From Paractinoplanes polyasparticus (GTDB lineage: Bacteria; Actinomycetota; Actinomycetes; Mycobacteriales; Micromonosporaceae): a stretch of DNA of 64,000 nucleotides. The translations under genes were made by a program, and so were the position numbers. Position 1 is the first letter of the stretch. Each line of letters starts with the position of its first letter. The notes beneath the pieces were generated by a model. The model did no database searches, had not been told where the DNA came from, and saw nothing but the letters and a program-made list of their open reading frames with translations. Location of the stretch: NCBI RefSeq assembly GCF_019710575.1, contig NZ_JAHWFK010000013.1, positions 124,001 to 188,000 on the forward strand, read 5' to 3'. Positions 45,640 to 58,706 of this stretch are shown here, piece after piece.

Positions 45640-46545
45640 TTACCTCGCCTGTTCCGCTCCGACCCGGTCTACCGCCGTGGCAGCCAGTTCGGTGAGGTTC
45701 AGAGCCTTGGCCTCGGCGAGGGTGAACCAGCCCGCCTCGGCGGTGGATCCGCCCGCTTCCTCGGTCACCGAAGGTTCTGTCGGCACATCGATCGAAACCC
45801 TGAACAGGACGCGGATGACGTGCCAGTCGATCGGTACCCCTTCCGGCCCGAGCGCCGACGGATCGTAGCGGTGCGACATGCCCAGCAGGCCGGTCACCCG
45901 GCCGTGCTGCGAGGTTTCCTCGATCAGCTCCCGGGCCAGCGCGGCCTCGGGCGTTTCGCCGTGGTCGGTGCCGCCGCCGGGCAGGTGCCACCGGCCGGCG
46001 CCGGGGTAGCCGGCGGCGATGCGGGTGAGCAGGATCCGCCCGTCGGGGTCGGTCGCAGCCGCGTACGCCCCGAAGCGCTGCACCCGCTGCGGCCGGGCCA
46101 GCTCCTCATCGCCGTCCGGCGTGTCCGACTCGGCCGCGCCCCCGACGCCGAGCGCGACCGCCGTGAACGGCATGAGCGGCAGCCGGCCGATGTCTTCGGC
46201 CGTGAGCCACTCGACGGTTTCGGTCGTGCCGGACACCTCGGGGGCCAGCGTTCCGCCCCGCGAACAGACGTCGTAGATGACCCGATCGGTGTGTTCGAGC
46301 TCGCCGGTCGGCAGCCGGAAGACGTCAGCGGTGACCGTGCGCAGCGCGTCGACCCGTACAGACAGACCGGTCTCCTCAGCGAATTCGCGCACCACCGCGT
46401 CGTCCGGGTGCTCGCCCTGCTCGACACCGCCGCCGGGCAGGGTCCACAGACCGGGGAACGAGCTCAGCGGTGAATTCCGGGCGAGCAGCACCCGCCCGGC
46501 CTCGTCGCGACAGACCCCGTACGCCCCGACCCTTCTGATCTTCAC
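45640..46545 (-). CDS. Double-Nudix protein, second of a tandem pair
   Basis: 301 residues from the GTG at 46545, starting right at the first domain ([17 protein letters not shown]). Two Nudix hydrolase domains are present. The first box (GGVEQGE, then REFAEETG at 53-60) is complete. The second (GGTDHGE near 191, REFIEE-like RELIEETS at 205-212) has Ser in place of the final Gly. Both domains end in a family-typical hydrophobic strand. The pair probably hydrolyses NDP-X compounds, but the substrate is unknown. It starts five bases after the stop of its paralogue, so they share an operon. Confidence 0.82.
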   Translation of the reverse strand: MKIRRVGAYGVCRDEAGRVLLARNSPLSSFPGLWTLPGGGVEQGEHPDDAVVREFAEETGLSVRVDALRTVTADVFRLPTGELEHTDRVIYDVCSRGGTLAPEVSGTTETVEWLTAEDIGRLPLMPFTAVALGVGGAAESDTPDGDEELARPQRVQRFGAYAAATDPDGRILLTRIAAGYPGAGRWHLPGGGTDHGETPEAALARELIEETSQHGRVTGLLGMSHRYDPSALGPEGVPIDWHVIRVLFRVSIDVPTEPSVTEEAGGSTAEAGWFTLAEAKALNLTELAATAVDRVGAEQAR

Positions 46546-46550
46546 CCGGC

Positions 46551-47501
46551 CTAGATTAGTCCCGCCTTGCGCAGAGCCTCGGCCGTGACCTCGGTCAGCT
46601 CGTCCTCGGGCAGGTCGGCGACCTGCTTGACGGGCACCCAGCGGGCCTCGGAGGTGGAGCCGCCCACGTCCCGGACGGCGACCTCGGTGGGGTCGTCCAC
46701 GATCACCCGGTAGAAGGCGCGTACGCCGTGCCAGTCGATCGGATAGCCCTCCGGCCCGAGCGACGCCGCGTCGCGGTGGCTCGCCACACCGAGCAGCTCG
46801 ACCAGCCGGCCCTCCTGGCCCGTCTCCTCGACCAGCTCGCGGATCAGCGCGGTGCCGGGCTGCTCGCCGTAGTCGGTGCCGCCGCCGGGCAGGTGCCAGC
46901 GTCCCTCGCCCGGGTAGCCCGGAGCGATGCGGGTGAGCAGCAGGGTGGAGTCGTGCGGGTCGGTGGCGATCGCGTAGGCCGCGAAGCGCTGAGCCCGGTG
47001 CAGCCCGTCCGGCCCCGGGTAGGCGTAGAAGGACGGGAAGGTCGGCGCCGGCTCGGGCCGCAGGTCGGCTGATGCGCTGCCCAGCCCGAGCGCGGTGGCC
47101 GTGAACTGCCGGAGCCGGAGGCGCCCGGCCTCTTCGAGCGTGTACCAGCGGGCCAGGTCGGTGGGGTGCCCGACCCGGTCGATCAGCGTGCCGCCCCGGA
47201 TCGAGACCGAGTAGATGAGGCGGTCGGTGTGGATGGTGACACCACGGTGCGGCAGGGCGCGCATGTCGGCCAGCACATCGTGGAGCCCGGTGACTGCGAC
47301 AGAGAGGCCGGTCTCGGCGGCCGTCTCGCGCACGACGGTGTGGTTGGGGTCTTCGCCATGGTCGACGGCGCCGCCCGGCAACGACCAGACGCCCGGCGTG
47401 CCGGAACTGCTGGAGGCGCGGACGAGCAGCACGCGGCCGTCGTCGTCGGTGGCAACGGCGTAGGCGGCGATCCGGCGGAGCGGTTCGAGTGCGGGGGTCA
47501 C
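46551..47501 (-). CDS. Double-Nudix protein, first of a tandem pair
   Basis: 316 residues from the GTG at 47501 ([20 protein letters not shown]). Two Nudix domains: the first box (GAVDHGE at 44-50, RETAAETG at 58-65) has Ala62 where the first Glu of the essential EE pair is expected, so it may bind but not hydrolyse. The second (GGTDYGE at 207-213, RELVEETG at 221-228) is complete. The downstream paralogue shows the opposite pattern. Probably arisen by domain and then gene duplication; substrate unknown. Confidence 0.82.
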   Translation of the reverse strand: MTPALEPLRRIAAYAVATDDDGRVLLVRASSSSGTPGVWSLPGGAVDHGEDPNHTVVRETAAETGLSVAVTGLHDVLADMRALPHRGVTIHTDRLIYSVSIRGGTLIDRVGHPTDLARWYTLEEAGRLRLRQFTATALGLGSASADLRPEPAPTFPSFYAYPGPDGLHRAQRFAAYAIATDPHDSTLLLTRIAPGYPGEGRWHLPGGGTDYGEQPGTALIRELVEETGQEGRLVELLGVASHRDAASLGPEGYPIDWHGVRAFYRVIVDDPTEVAVRDVGGSTSEARWVPVKQVADLPEDELTEVTAEALRKAGLI

Positions 47502-47706
47502 AGGGCGGCATTCTGCCCGGAATATGTGAACTCCAGAAAACGTCTGTCGGATTCCTGACAGGTGGTTAGCGCTGCGTAATTGCTGATCAGAGCGTTTCCC
47601 TGCACAAAGCGCTCGTGATCCACCACACTGAGTAATGGCTAAATCAGGGTCGGTCTCCGGGTGCTCACCGAGGTTGCCGAGGCCCTTGCGCAGACACCAT
47701 GGAGGC

Positions 47707-47946
47707 ATGACACAGCTCCCCCACGGCAGCTCCGAGGCGCCGTACAAGCAGCTCCGCCGGCCTCTGGACGACCGTCTCGCCGCTGGCGTCTGCAGCGGCG
47801 TCGGCCGCTACTTCGAGATCGACCCGGTGCTCGTGCGGGTGGCCTTCGCCCTGCTGGCGGTGGTCACCCTGGGCACGGCGCTGCTCGCCTACCCCATCAT
47901 GTGGTTCCTGATGCCGGAGGAGACAGCGCCCGCGCCCTGGGCCTAG
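47707..47946 (+). CDS. Small PspC-domain membrane protein
   Basis: 79 residues from the ATG at 47707 just after ggagg. Almost the whole protein is one PspC domain: KQLRRPLDDRLAAGVCSGVGRYFEIDPVLVRVAFALLAVVT in pieces, ending with WFLMPEE. One or two membrane helices anchor it. PspC proteins tie membrane damage to transcription in phage-shock and envelope-stress systems. It is separate from the larger PspC/kinase module five kilobases away and convergent with guaA, 13 bases from its stop. Confidence 0.82.
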   Translation: MTQLPHGSSEAPYKQLRRPLDDRLAAGVCSGVGRYFEIDPVLVRVAFALLAVVTLGTALLAYPIMWFLMPEETAPAPWA

Positions 47947-47959
47947 CAGCCCGCCTGAC

Positions 47960-49503
<1,544 letters not shown>

Positions 49504-49507
<4 letters not shown>

Positions 49508-50898
49508 CCGCCGAGTTTACCGTTGACGACCCGCAGGTTCCCGGCCCGGTCGTACGCCCGGACCAGTACGCGGCGGGCCTTCGCGGGCACGACGAACCGG
49601 CCCGAAGCCCCGGCCTTACGCACGGTGATTCGGCCGTTGACGACCAGTTCCAGCCGGGCCACGCCGGCCGGGTCGGTGGCCCGGGCGGTCAGGGTGCGGC
49701 CGGCCTTCGCGAGCCGCACGGCCGGTCCGGTGTTGTCGGCGCGCACGTGGCGGCGCACCACGGTCAGGTTGCCGCGACGGTCGTAGGCACGCAGCTCCAG
49801 CGGCACGGTGGCCGTGTTCGGCGCGGACTGCCACGCGAACGAGTACGGCGCGGTGGTGTCCGTGGCGACCAGGCGGCCCCCGGCGTACAGCTGGACCCGT
49901 GAGACGCCGTGCTGGTCGGCCGCGGCGGCCGTGATCGTCACCCGGCCGCGGACGAGGGTCCCGACCGGGCCGAAGGCGACCGCCGGCCGCGTGACGTCAC
50001 CGTCGATGGGCAGGGCCCGCAGCGCGGACGGCACATCGATCCGGCCGGACCGGATCACCCGCGAGGCGACGAGCGCGGTCCGGATCTGCGCGGCCGAGGG
50101 CGCCGGGTGGGTGGCCGCGAGCAGGCCTGCCACTCCGGCCACGAACGGTGTGGCCGATGAGGTGCCGCAGTACTGCCCGATCAGCCCGGTCGGTCCCTGC
50201 GCCGAGTTGCAGCCGGGGGCGGTCACATCGACCCAGCTGCCGTAGTTGGACCATTCGTAGCGGCTGCCGGACGGGGTGATGCCGCCGACGGCCAGTACCG
50301 ACGGGATGGCCGCCGGGTAGTGAGCGGTCGAGACGCCCCGGTTGCCGGCCGCGGCGACGACCAGCGCGCCCTTGCTCTCGGCGTAGCCGACGGCGTCGCG
50401 CAGCAGCGGGCTGTCGTCCGAGCCGCCCAGCGAGAGGCTGATGACGGCGGCGCCGCGGTCGGCCGCGTAGCGGATGCCGAGGGCGATGTCGGTGTAGCTG
50501 CCGCCACCCTTGGCGTTGAGCACCTTGACCGGCAGGATCCGGCAGTACCAGCAGACACCGGCGATGCCGGTGCGGTTGTTGCCGGCAGCGGCGATCACGG
50601 TGGCGGCCATAGTGCCGTGCCCGTTGTCGTCGGACGCGTTGTTGTCGTGGTTGACGAAGTCCCGCCCGGGCAGCAGGCGCCCGGCCAGATCGGGCAGCGG
50701 GCTCACACCGGTGTCGAGCACCGCGACCATCACCCGGGACGAGCCGCGGGTGGACGACCAGGCCTCGTCGACCCGGGTCTGGGTGAGGCCCCACTGGCCG
50801 GCGAAGCCGGGGTCGGCGGGGCGGACCGGTGCGGCCTGAGCCGGCGCCGCGACCAGCATCGACGCGCCCACGAGCAGACCGGCGACCAGCTTGCGCAT
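49504..50898 (-). CDS. Subtilisin-like (S8) secreted serine peptidase
   Basis: 464 residues. Signal peptide 1-22 ([15 protein letters not shown]). The catalytic triad is intact: Asp62 in [10 protein letters not shown], His94 in [10 protein letters not shown], Ser247 in [11 protein letters not shown]. Cys pairs (CWYCR near 116-119, CNS, YCG) suggest disulfides. Residues about 300-464 are Ig-like repeats ([40 protein letters not shown]). There is no I9 propeptide of usual length. It is released or cell-wall bound and degrades proteins. Its stop overlaps guaA by four bases, an unusual coupling. Confidence 0.9.
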
Positions 50899-50918
50899 GC
50901 TGAGGACCTCGCAACGGT

Positions 50919-50949
50919 GAAGGAGCCGGCCACGATGGCCGGCTCCTTC
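50919..50949 (-). terminator. Terminator of the larger subtilase gene
   Basis: A perfect 13-bp stem (gaaggagccggcc 50919-50931 with ggccggctccttc 50937-50949) and five-base loop lies between the two subtilase genes, just upstream of the smaller gene's start. Confidence 0.75.
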
Positions 50950-51002
50950 ACTTTCGGTCCGTTGCTTGACCGTCCGGTTTGTTGTCCGGAGCGGTCAGGG
51001 TG

Positions 51003-52793
51003 CTAGCGGGTGTAGGTCAACTTGACCGAGTTGGTGTAGTTGCCGGCCTTGTCGTAGCCGCGCACCTGCACCGTGAAGCTCTTCGGCACCGAGGTGGTGG
51101 CGAAGGTGAACGGCTTGACGACGGTGCGGGACTGCGTGGCCTTGCCGTTGATCAGCAACAGCCACTTGCCCATGCCGTTGGCGTCGGAGCCGCTGAACTT
51201 GATCGTCACCGTGCCCTTGAGCTTGGTGCCGCTCTTGGGGGCGTACGTGATCTTCGTGGCCGGGGCCTTGTTGTCGACGGTGACTACGCCCTTGACGACC
51301 TTCTGGTTGTTGGCCTTGTCGAAGATCCGCAGCTCGATGTTCGTCTTGCCCGAGTAGCCGGCGGTGTTGAAGGTGATCCCGTAGGGCGCGTTACGGCTGT
51401 AGCTCTTGTAGACGCCGTTCACATAGAGCAGCGACTTCTGAATGCCGGAACGGTCGTCCTTCAGGTTCACCGGGCGCACCGGAATGCTGCCCCGGGCGAA
51501 GCCACCGTTGGGCGAGATGCCGGTCGCGGTCGGCGCAGTCGTGTCGGTCGGGATGTCGAACGACGTCGAGGCGTTGACCAGGCCGTACGTGACCCCCGAG
51601 ACCTTTCGGGCCGAGGCCGCCTTGTAGATCGAGCTGGCGATCGACCAACCGGTGTAGCTCGGGTTCTTGGTCTTCACCAGAGCAGCCACACCGGCGACGA
51701 TCGGCGCCGAGAAGGACGTGCCGCTGGCGTCGACGTAGGTGCCGTCGTTGGTCATCGTCGTCACGTCGCCCACAGCCGCCACGTCGACCCACGTCGCGCC
51801 GGACGCGTTGCGGGACGAGTACGACGTCAGGGTCTGGTGGCCGACGGTGCAGGTCGGCTGGGTCTCGTAGGCCGTGCAGCGACGGGTCGCGGCGACCGTC
51901 ACCACGTCGGGGTAGGCAGCCGGGTACTGGAAGGCAGTGTTGCCCGCGTTACCCGCGGCGGCGACCACCACAGCGTTGTTGATGTTGGCGTAGGCGACCG
52001 CGTCCTGGAGGACCTTGGCGCCGGGCCCACCGAGCGAGAGGTTCAGGATCCGGGCGCCGTTCTTGACCGCCCAGATGATGCCCTGGGCGACGTCGCTGGC
52101 CGTGCCCGAACCCCTGCTGTCGAGCACCTTGACCGGCATGATCTTGCAGGACCAGCAGACACCGGCCATGCCGCTGCCGTTGTTGCCGCGGGCGGCGATC
52201 AGCGCGGCGACCGCCGTGCCGTGACCGCGGTCGTCGGTCGCGCTGGAGTCGTCGTTGACGAAGTCATGGCCGGGCACGGTGGCGCCGGCCAGATCGCCCC
52301 GGGCGTTGACGCCGGTGTCGATGACGGCGACGACCACGCCGGAGCCCGTGGTGGTGTCCCACGCGGCCGGGGCCTTGACCGAGTGCATCTCGTTCTGCAG
52401 CACGAAATACGGGTCGTTCGGCGTGGTGTCGAACTCCTTGACCTGGACGTCCTTCTCGACGTAGGCGACGTTCGGGTCGCTGAGCAGGGCGGCCATGGCC
52501 GACGCGCTGCGGCTGCTCGCCACCGTCACGCGCGTGGCGTTGATCTCGGCGAGCGTCGACTGCGAGGTGCCGGAGTCGGTGGCCTGCAGACCGGCCGCGG
52601 ACAGGCTGCGCGTCGCGGCGGCCTTCGCGATCCCGGCCTTGTAACCGACGATGAGTTGGACGGGCGTGTTGGCGGCGGCCGAGGTCGTGCCGGCCTCTTC
52701 GGCGGCCAGGGCCCAGGTGGTCACGCTCGTCATCGACACGACGACGGCGGTGGAGATGAGACCGACGGTTACCCGTCGCTTGGTGAGCTTCAT
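51003..52793 (-). CDS. Subtilisin-like (S8) secreted peptidase with I9 propeptide
   Basis: 596 residues. Signal peptide about 1-31 (VGLISTAVVVSMTSVTTWALA), then an I9-type inhibitory propeptide at about 45-120 (LIVGYKAGIAKAAATR...; VAYVEKDVQVKEF). The peptidase has Asp159 (VAVIDTGVN), His191 (DRGHGTAVAA) and Ser360 (ASGTSFSAPIVAG). Two Ig-like domains fill residues 430-596 (SLLYVNGVYKSYSRNAPYG; WLLLINGKATQSR). It is a paralogue of the adjacent 464-residue subtilase, with a full propeptide. Separate transcription is suggested by the terminator between them. Confidence 0.91.
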   Translation of the reverse strand: MKLTKRRVTVGLISTAVVVSMTSVTTWALAAEEAGTTSAAANTPVQLIVGYKAGIAKAAATRSLSAAGLQATDSGTSQSTLAEINATRVTVASSRSASAMAALLSDPNVAYVEKDVQVKEFDTTPNDPYFVLQNEMHSVKAPAAWDTTTGSGVVVAVIDTGVNARGDLAGATVPGHDFVNDDSSATDDRGHGTAVAALIAARGNNGSGMAGVCWSCKIMPVKVLDSRGSGTASDVAQGIIWAVKNGARILNLSLGGPGAKVLQDAVAYANINNAVVVAAAGNAGNTAFQYPAAYPDVVTVAATRRCTAYETQPTCTVGHQTLTSYSSRNASGATWVDVAAVGDVTTMTNDGTYVDASGTSFSAPIVAGVAALVKTKNPSYTGWSIASSIYKAASARKVSGVTYGLVNASTSFDIPTDTTAPTATGISPNGGFARGSIPVRPVNLKDDRSGIQKSLLYVNGVYKSYSRNAPYGITFNTAGYSGKTNIELRIFDKANNQKVVKGVVTVDNKAPATKITYAPKSGTKLKGTVTIKFSGSDANGMGKWLLLINGKATQSRTVVKPFTFATTSVPKSFTVQVRGYDKAGNYTNSVKLTYTR

Positions 52794-52888
52794 TGAAGCG
52801 CGTGCCTCCCCCGTTGATTGGCGGCGGTCAGCGTACGGCGAAACCGAGGAAAGTACGGACCCGTTTCACATTGCGAGATCTCGGATGA

Positions 52889-52917
52889 TTGAGCTGCCGA
52901 TCCCGCTGCCCTACTGT
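52889..52917 (+). promoter_or_regulatory. Promoter of the LCP gene, leaderless
   Basis: TTGAGC (52889-52894) and TACTGT (52912-52917) have a 17-base spacer, close to the consensus. Transcription would begin about seven bases later, at the ATG at 52924, so the message is probably leaderless; no ribosome site precedes the ATG. Confidence 0.6.
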
Positions 52918-52923
52918 TCCGGC

Positions 52924-53991
52924 ATGCGGAACAAGAGGGTCGGTATCGCGGTCGCCGGCGCGGTGGCCGTGGCGCTGCTCGCGGGCGGGGGCATCGCCTG
53001 GGCAGTGCGTTCGGGGTCGGACAAACCTACAGCAACGCCCGCTCCGGCGGCACCGCCGACGCCGTCGGCCGAGCCCACCACGCCACCGCCGTCGCCCGGC
53101 GCCGACATCGACGGGCCGCTCGACCTGCTGCTGATCGGGGTCGATACCCGGGTCTCGATCCCCGGCTGGGAGCCGCACGCCGACGCGATCATGCTGCTGC
53201 ACGTCGAGCGCGGGCTGGAGAAGGCGTACCTCTACTCGCTCCCCCGCGACCTGCGGGTGAAGGTCCCCGGCCACGGCAACCGCAAGGTCACCGAGGCCAT
53301 GAGCGTCGGCTCCCGGGTGTCCGGCAGCAAGCAGCCGAGCACCGAGAAGGGCTACCAGCTGCTCTCGAGGTCGCTCAGCGGGTACACCGGGATCAAGCAG
53401 TTCCAGGCGGGCGCGATCCTCAACTTCGGCGGGCTGGACAAGCTGACCGACGAGCTCGGCGGCATCGACCTGGTGATCGACCAGCGGGTCGAGTCGCGGC
53501 ACCGCAAGCCGGACGGCTCGCTGCGCCCGCTGCGCGGCGGCGACTACATCGGTCCGCAGGCCGTCTACCAGCCCGGCCGCCGGCACCTGACCGGCTGGCA
53601 GGCGATCGACTACGCCCGCCAGCGCTACGGGCTGCCCGACGGCGACTACGACCGGCAGCGGCACCAGCGCCAACTGGTCGGCGCGCTGCTGACCAAGGCG
53701 CTCGGCGAGGGGTTCGACACCGATCCGGCCAAGGTCGGCCCGCTGATCGAGGCGCTCGGCGACACCTTCGTCTACGTGGGCGGGCGCAAGCCGCTCGAGT
53801 ACGCGTACGCCCTGCGCAACCTGTCGCCCGACAAGATCACCCGAGTCAGCCTGCCCGGCCGCGGAGTCGGCCGGGGCAGCGGCTATCTCGGCGAGCAGCT
53901 CACCGCCGAGGGCAAGGGCTTCGTCGACGCCGTGGCCGACGGCCGGGCCGCCGCCTACCTGGCGAAGCACCCCAAGCTGGTCGACAAGTGA
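52924..53991 (+). CDS. LytR-CpsA-Psr (LCP) family cell-wall ligase
   Basis: 355 residues from the ATG at 52924. One N-terminal membrane helix (about 7-25, GIAVAGAVAVALLAGGGIAW) and a Pro/Thr-rich linker to residue 60. The LCP domain has LDLLLIGVDTRVS, ADAIMLLHVERG, YLYSLPRDLRVKVPG, FGGLDKLTDELGGIDL and the late YARQRYGLPDGDYDRQRHQRQLV, matching the Arg/Asp residues that bind the pyrophosphate-lipid. These enzymes attach secondary polymers such as wall glycans to peptidoglycan outside the membrane. It may act on the exopolysaccharide encoded at the start of the window. It is convergent with the M1 gene, one base apart. Confidence 0.9.
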   Translation: MRNKRVGIAVAGAVAVALLAGGGIAWAVRSGSDKPTATPAPAAPPTPSAEPTTPPPSPGADIDGPLDLLLIGVDTRVSIPGWEPHADAIMLLHVERGLEKAYLYSLPRDLRVKVPGHGNRKVTEAMSVGSRVSGSKQPSTEKGYQLLSRSLSGYTGIKQFQAGAILNFGGLDKLTDELGGIDLVIDQRVESRHRKPDGSLRPLRGGDYIGPQAVYQPGRRHLTGWQAIDYARQRYGLPDGDYDRQRHQRQLVGALLTKALGEGFDTDPAKVGPLIEALGDTFVYVGGRKPLEYAYALRNLSPDKITRVSLPGRGVGRGSGYLGEQLTAEGKGFVDAVADGRAAAYLAKHPKLVDK

Positions 53992-55413
53992 TCAGGGCTT
54001 GGCCGGCTTGCCGGTGGTGAAGAGCCAGGACTGGAAGAGGTCATCCAGCTGCTTGCCGGAAACCTCTTCGGCCAGGGCGATCAGGTCGTCGGTGCTCGCG
54101 TTGCCGTCCTTGTGCTCGCTGGTCCAGCGCTTGAGCAACTGGTCGAAGGCGGGGTCCCCGATCGTCTTGCGCAGCGCGTAGACGGTCATGCCGCCGCGCT
54201 GGTAGACGGCCGCGCCGAAGATCCGCGCGGCGCCGGGGTCGCCGGCCTCGCCGGGCTGGTTCCACTGGAACGAGTTGTAGACGTCGTTGAAGCTCTGCTC
54301 GACCGTCTGCCGGCCCTTGTGCTCGTCCCAAAGCCACTCGGAATACGTGGCGAAGCCCTCGTTGAGCCAGATGTCCTGCCACTTCTCGAGGGCCACGCTG
54401 TCGCCGAACCACTGGTGGGCGAGCTCGTGGGTGATCACCGACTCGTTCGGGCCGCCGTTGAAGAACGCAGGACCGTAGACCGGCCGGCTCTGCGTCTCGA
54501 GCGCGTAGGCGATGTTCCGGTCGTCAACCGCCACCCCGCCGTTGGCGTCGAACGGGTACGGCCCGAACTTCGTGGCCAGGAAGTCGGTGATCTCACCGGT
54601 CTTCGCCAGCGACTGCGCGGCCGGGCCGTTGGCGGGCAGGGACTCAGCGACGGCCAGCACCATCGGCTTGCCGTTGTGCGTGGTCGTCGTGATCCGGTAC
54701 TGCCCGACCACGACCATGGCCAGATAGCTGGCCATGGGCGCGCTCTCGGCCCAGTTCCAGGTGGTCCAGCCGGCGGTGGTGGTGGACGGGCCCGGCACGC
54801 CGTTGCTGATCGCCTCGACACCCTCGGGCACGGTCATCTCGAGCTTGAAGGTGGCCTTGTCGGACGGGTGGTCGTTGACCGGGAACCAGGTGCTGGCCGA
54901 CTCGGGCTGGCCGAGCGCGATCGCGCCGTCCGGATTCTCGAGCCAGCCGCCCTCGCCCAGGACGGCGTTGCCGAGCTGGCCCGGCTTTCCGCCGTACTCC
55001 ACGACCACGGTGAACGGGCGGCCGTCGACGATGCCCCGGGCCGGGGTGACGACCAGTTCGGTGCCCTCGGCCTTCGAGGAGGCCCGGACGCCGTCGACCG
55101 TCACGTTCCGGGCGGCCAGCTTGGACAGGTCGAAGTTGAACCGGGAGAGATCCTGCGTGGCCGTGGCGGTGATCGTCGCCGTGCCGCTCAGCTCGTCGGT
55201 CTTCGGGTCGAACCGCAGCTTCAGGTCGTAGCCGGCCACGTCGTAGCCACCGTTGCCGTACTTGGGGAAGTAGGCGTCGCCGATGCCCTCCGCGCCAGGG
55301 GCGAACGCCGGCGCGGAGGACGGGGTCGAGGCCGGGGCCGGCTCGTTGTCCGCCGAACAGCCGGTCACCGCCAGCGCGACACAAAGAACTCCAGCAACAC
55401 CCGTACGCCTCAT
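53992..55413 (-). CDS. M1-family (aminopeptidase-like) lipoprotein
   Basis: 473 residues from the ATG at 55413 (MRRTGVAGVLCVALAVTGCS), with lipobox Cys19. Residues about 45-240 form the M1 N-terminal beta domain. The zinc site is HELAHQWFGD with His329, Glu330 and His333, and Glu352 in WLNEGFATY. The usual GAMEN exopeptidase loop is replaced by ALETQ, as in a subset of bacterial M1 proteins. The C-terminal helical domain is short, so the protein is about half the usual M1 length. It is anchored outside the membrane and likely trims peptides. Confidence 0.85.
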   Translation of the reverse strand: MRRTGVAGVLCVALAVTGCSADNEPAPASTPSSAPAFAPGAEGIGDAYFPKYGNGGYDVAGYDLKLRFDPKTDELSGTATITATATQDLSRFNFDLSKLAARNVTVDGVRASSKAEGTELVVTPARGIVDGRPFTVVVEYGGKPGQLGNAVLGEGGWLENPDGAIALGQPESASTWFPVNDHPSDKATFKLEMTVPEGVEAISNGVPGPSTTTAGWTTWNWAESAPMASYLAMVVVGQYRITTTTHNGKPMVLAVAESLPANGPAAQSLAKTGEITDFLATKFGPYPFDANGGVAVDDRNIAYALETQSRPVYGPAFFNGGPNESVITHELAHQWFGDSVALEKWQDIWLNEGFATYSEWLWDEHKGRQTVEQSFNDVYNSFQWNQPGEAGDPGAARIFGAAVYQRGGMTVYALRKTIGDPAFDQLLKRWTSEHKDGNASTDDLIALAEEVSGKQLDDLFQSWLFTTGKPAKP

Positions 55414-55439
55414 AGGCGCGAGATTAGCGCTGTCGTCCG

Positions 55440-55479
55440 AAAGGACGCGGAAAGGACGCGGTAAGGACGCGGTAAGGAC
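55440..55479. repeat. 11-base tandem repeat between guaB3-type and M1 genes
   Basis: Four units of (a/t)aaggacgcgg occur in a row (55440, 55451, 55462, then a partial at 55473). They lie between the guaB3-type stop and the M1 start on the minus strand, where a promoter or leader for the M1 gene would be. Confidence 0.8.
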
Positions 55480-55480
55480 C

Positions 55481-56599
55481 TCAGCGATCGAGGACCAGCG
55501 CGACCTTCTGGAACTCCTTGACGTCGCGGTAGCCACACTTGGCCATCGCGCGCCGCAGGCCGCCGAACAGGTTGAGCTGGCCGTCGGGGCGGTCGGCCGG
55601 GCCGAACAGCAGCTCCTCCAGCGTGCCGTCGGGCTCGCCGGCGATGCAGAAGCCGCCGCGCGGAAGCTGCGGGTGGCTCGCCGACGAGTGCCACCACGCG
55701 CCGCCGGCCGGAGCGCCCTCGGCCAGCGAGAGCGGCTCGCCCAGCATCACCGCGTCGGCGCCGCAGCCGATCGCCTTGGCGATGTCGCCCGAGGTGGAGA
55801 TGCCACCGTCGGCGATCAGGTGGACGTAGCGGCCGCCAGTCTCGTCGAGGTAGTCGCGGCGGGCCGCGGCCGCGTCGGCGATCGCGGTCGCCATCGGCAC
55901 CCGGATGCCCAGCACGGTGTCGGTCGTCGACCACTCGTCGGCGCCGACCCCGACGATGACGCCGGCCGCGCCCGTGCGCATGAGGTGCAAGGCCGTCTTG
56001 TAGTCGGTGCAGCCGCCGACGATGACCGGCAGATCGAGGTCGGCGATGAACTCCTTGAGGTTCAGCGGCTCGTCCGTCGTGGACACGTGCTCGGCGCTGA
56101 CCAGGGTGCCCTGGATGACCAGCAGGTCGACGCCTGCGTCGAGCACCACCGGGGCCAGCGCGAGCGTGTGCTGCGGCGACACCCGGACGGCGACGGTGAT
56201 GCCGCCCTCGCGCATCGTGCGCACCCGCTCGGCGATCAGCTCGGGCCGGATCGGCTCGGAGTAGACCTCCTGCAGGCGCCGGGTGGCGTCGGCGTCCTCG
56301 TCGAGCGAGGCCAGCTCCTCCAGGATCTTGCTCGGGTCCTCGTAGCGGGTCCACAGGCCCTCGGCGTTGAGCACGCCCAGGCCGCCGAGGCGGCCCAGGG
56401 CGATCGCGGATTCCGGGCTCATGGTCGCGTCGGAGGGGTGCGCGACGCAAGGGATCTTGAAGGGGTAGGCGTCGACGCGCCACTCGGTGGACACGTCGTC
56501 CACGTCGCGGGTGCGCCGGCTCGGGACGATGGCGATCTCGTCCAGGTGGTACCCCCGCTGGGCGGTCTTGCCGAGACCGATCTCCACGACGTCGCGCAT
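55481..56599 (-). CDS. guaB3: IMP dehydrogenase-related protein (GuaB3 type)
   Basis: 372 residues, lacking the CBS pair of GuaB. It has the IMPDH barrel: MRDVVEIGLGKTAQRGYHLDEIAIVPSRRTRD at the start in pieces, GGLGVLNAEGLWTRY near 72, VIQGTLVSAEHVST, PVIVGGCTDYKTALHLM, and [30 protein letters not shown] near 260. The catalytic-Cys loop (GPGAICTT) of real IMPDH is not present, the usual GuaB3 feature; GuaB3 has been linked to GMP reductase-like activity. It starts 65 bases after the guaB stop in the same direction. Confidence 0.9.
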   Translation of the reverse strand: MRDVVEIGLGKTAQRGYHLDEIAIVPSRRTRDVDDVSTEWRVDAYPFKIPCVAHPSDATMSPESAIALGRLGGLGVLNAEGLWTRYEDPSKILEELASLDEDADATRRLQEVYSEPIRPELIAERVRTMREGGITVAVRVSPQHTLALAPVVLDAGVDLLVIQGTLVSAEHVSTTDEPLNLKEFIADLDLPVIVGGCTDYKTALHLMRTGAAGVIVGVGADEWSTTDTVLGIRVPMATAIADAAAARRDYLDETGGRYVHLIADGGISTSGDIAKAIGCGADAVMLGEPLSLAEGAPAGGAWWHSSASHPQLPRGGFCIAGEPDGTLEELLFGPADRPDGQLNLFGGLRRAMAKCGYRDVKEFQKVALVLDR

Positions 56600-56664
56600 A
56601 ATGACTCAGTCCTTCAGGTCGCCTCTTGGGCGGCGGGTGGGGTGGGTGGAAGGCTCTGCTGGGG

Positions 56665-58676
<2,012 letters not shown>

Positions 58677-58704
58677 AAAAGGGGGCCCGAAGGCCCCCCT
58701 TTTC
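58677..58704. terminator. Terminator shared by DUF5319 and BldM-like genes
   Basis: aaaagggggcc pairs with ggccccccttttc (one bulged C), with A and T tails on both sides, in the 30 bases between the convergent stops at 58676 and 58707. Confidence 0.82.
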
Positions 58705-58706
58705 GT

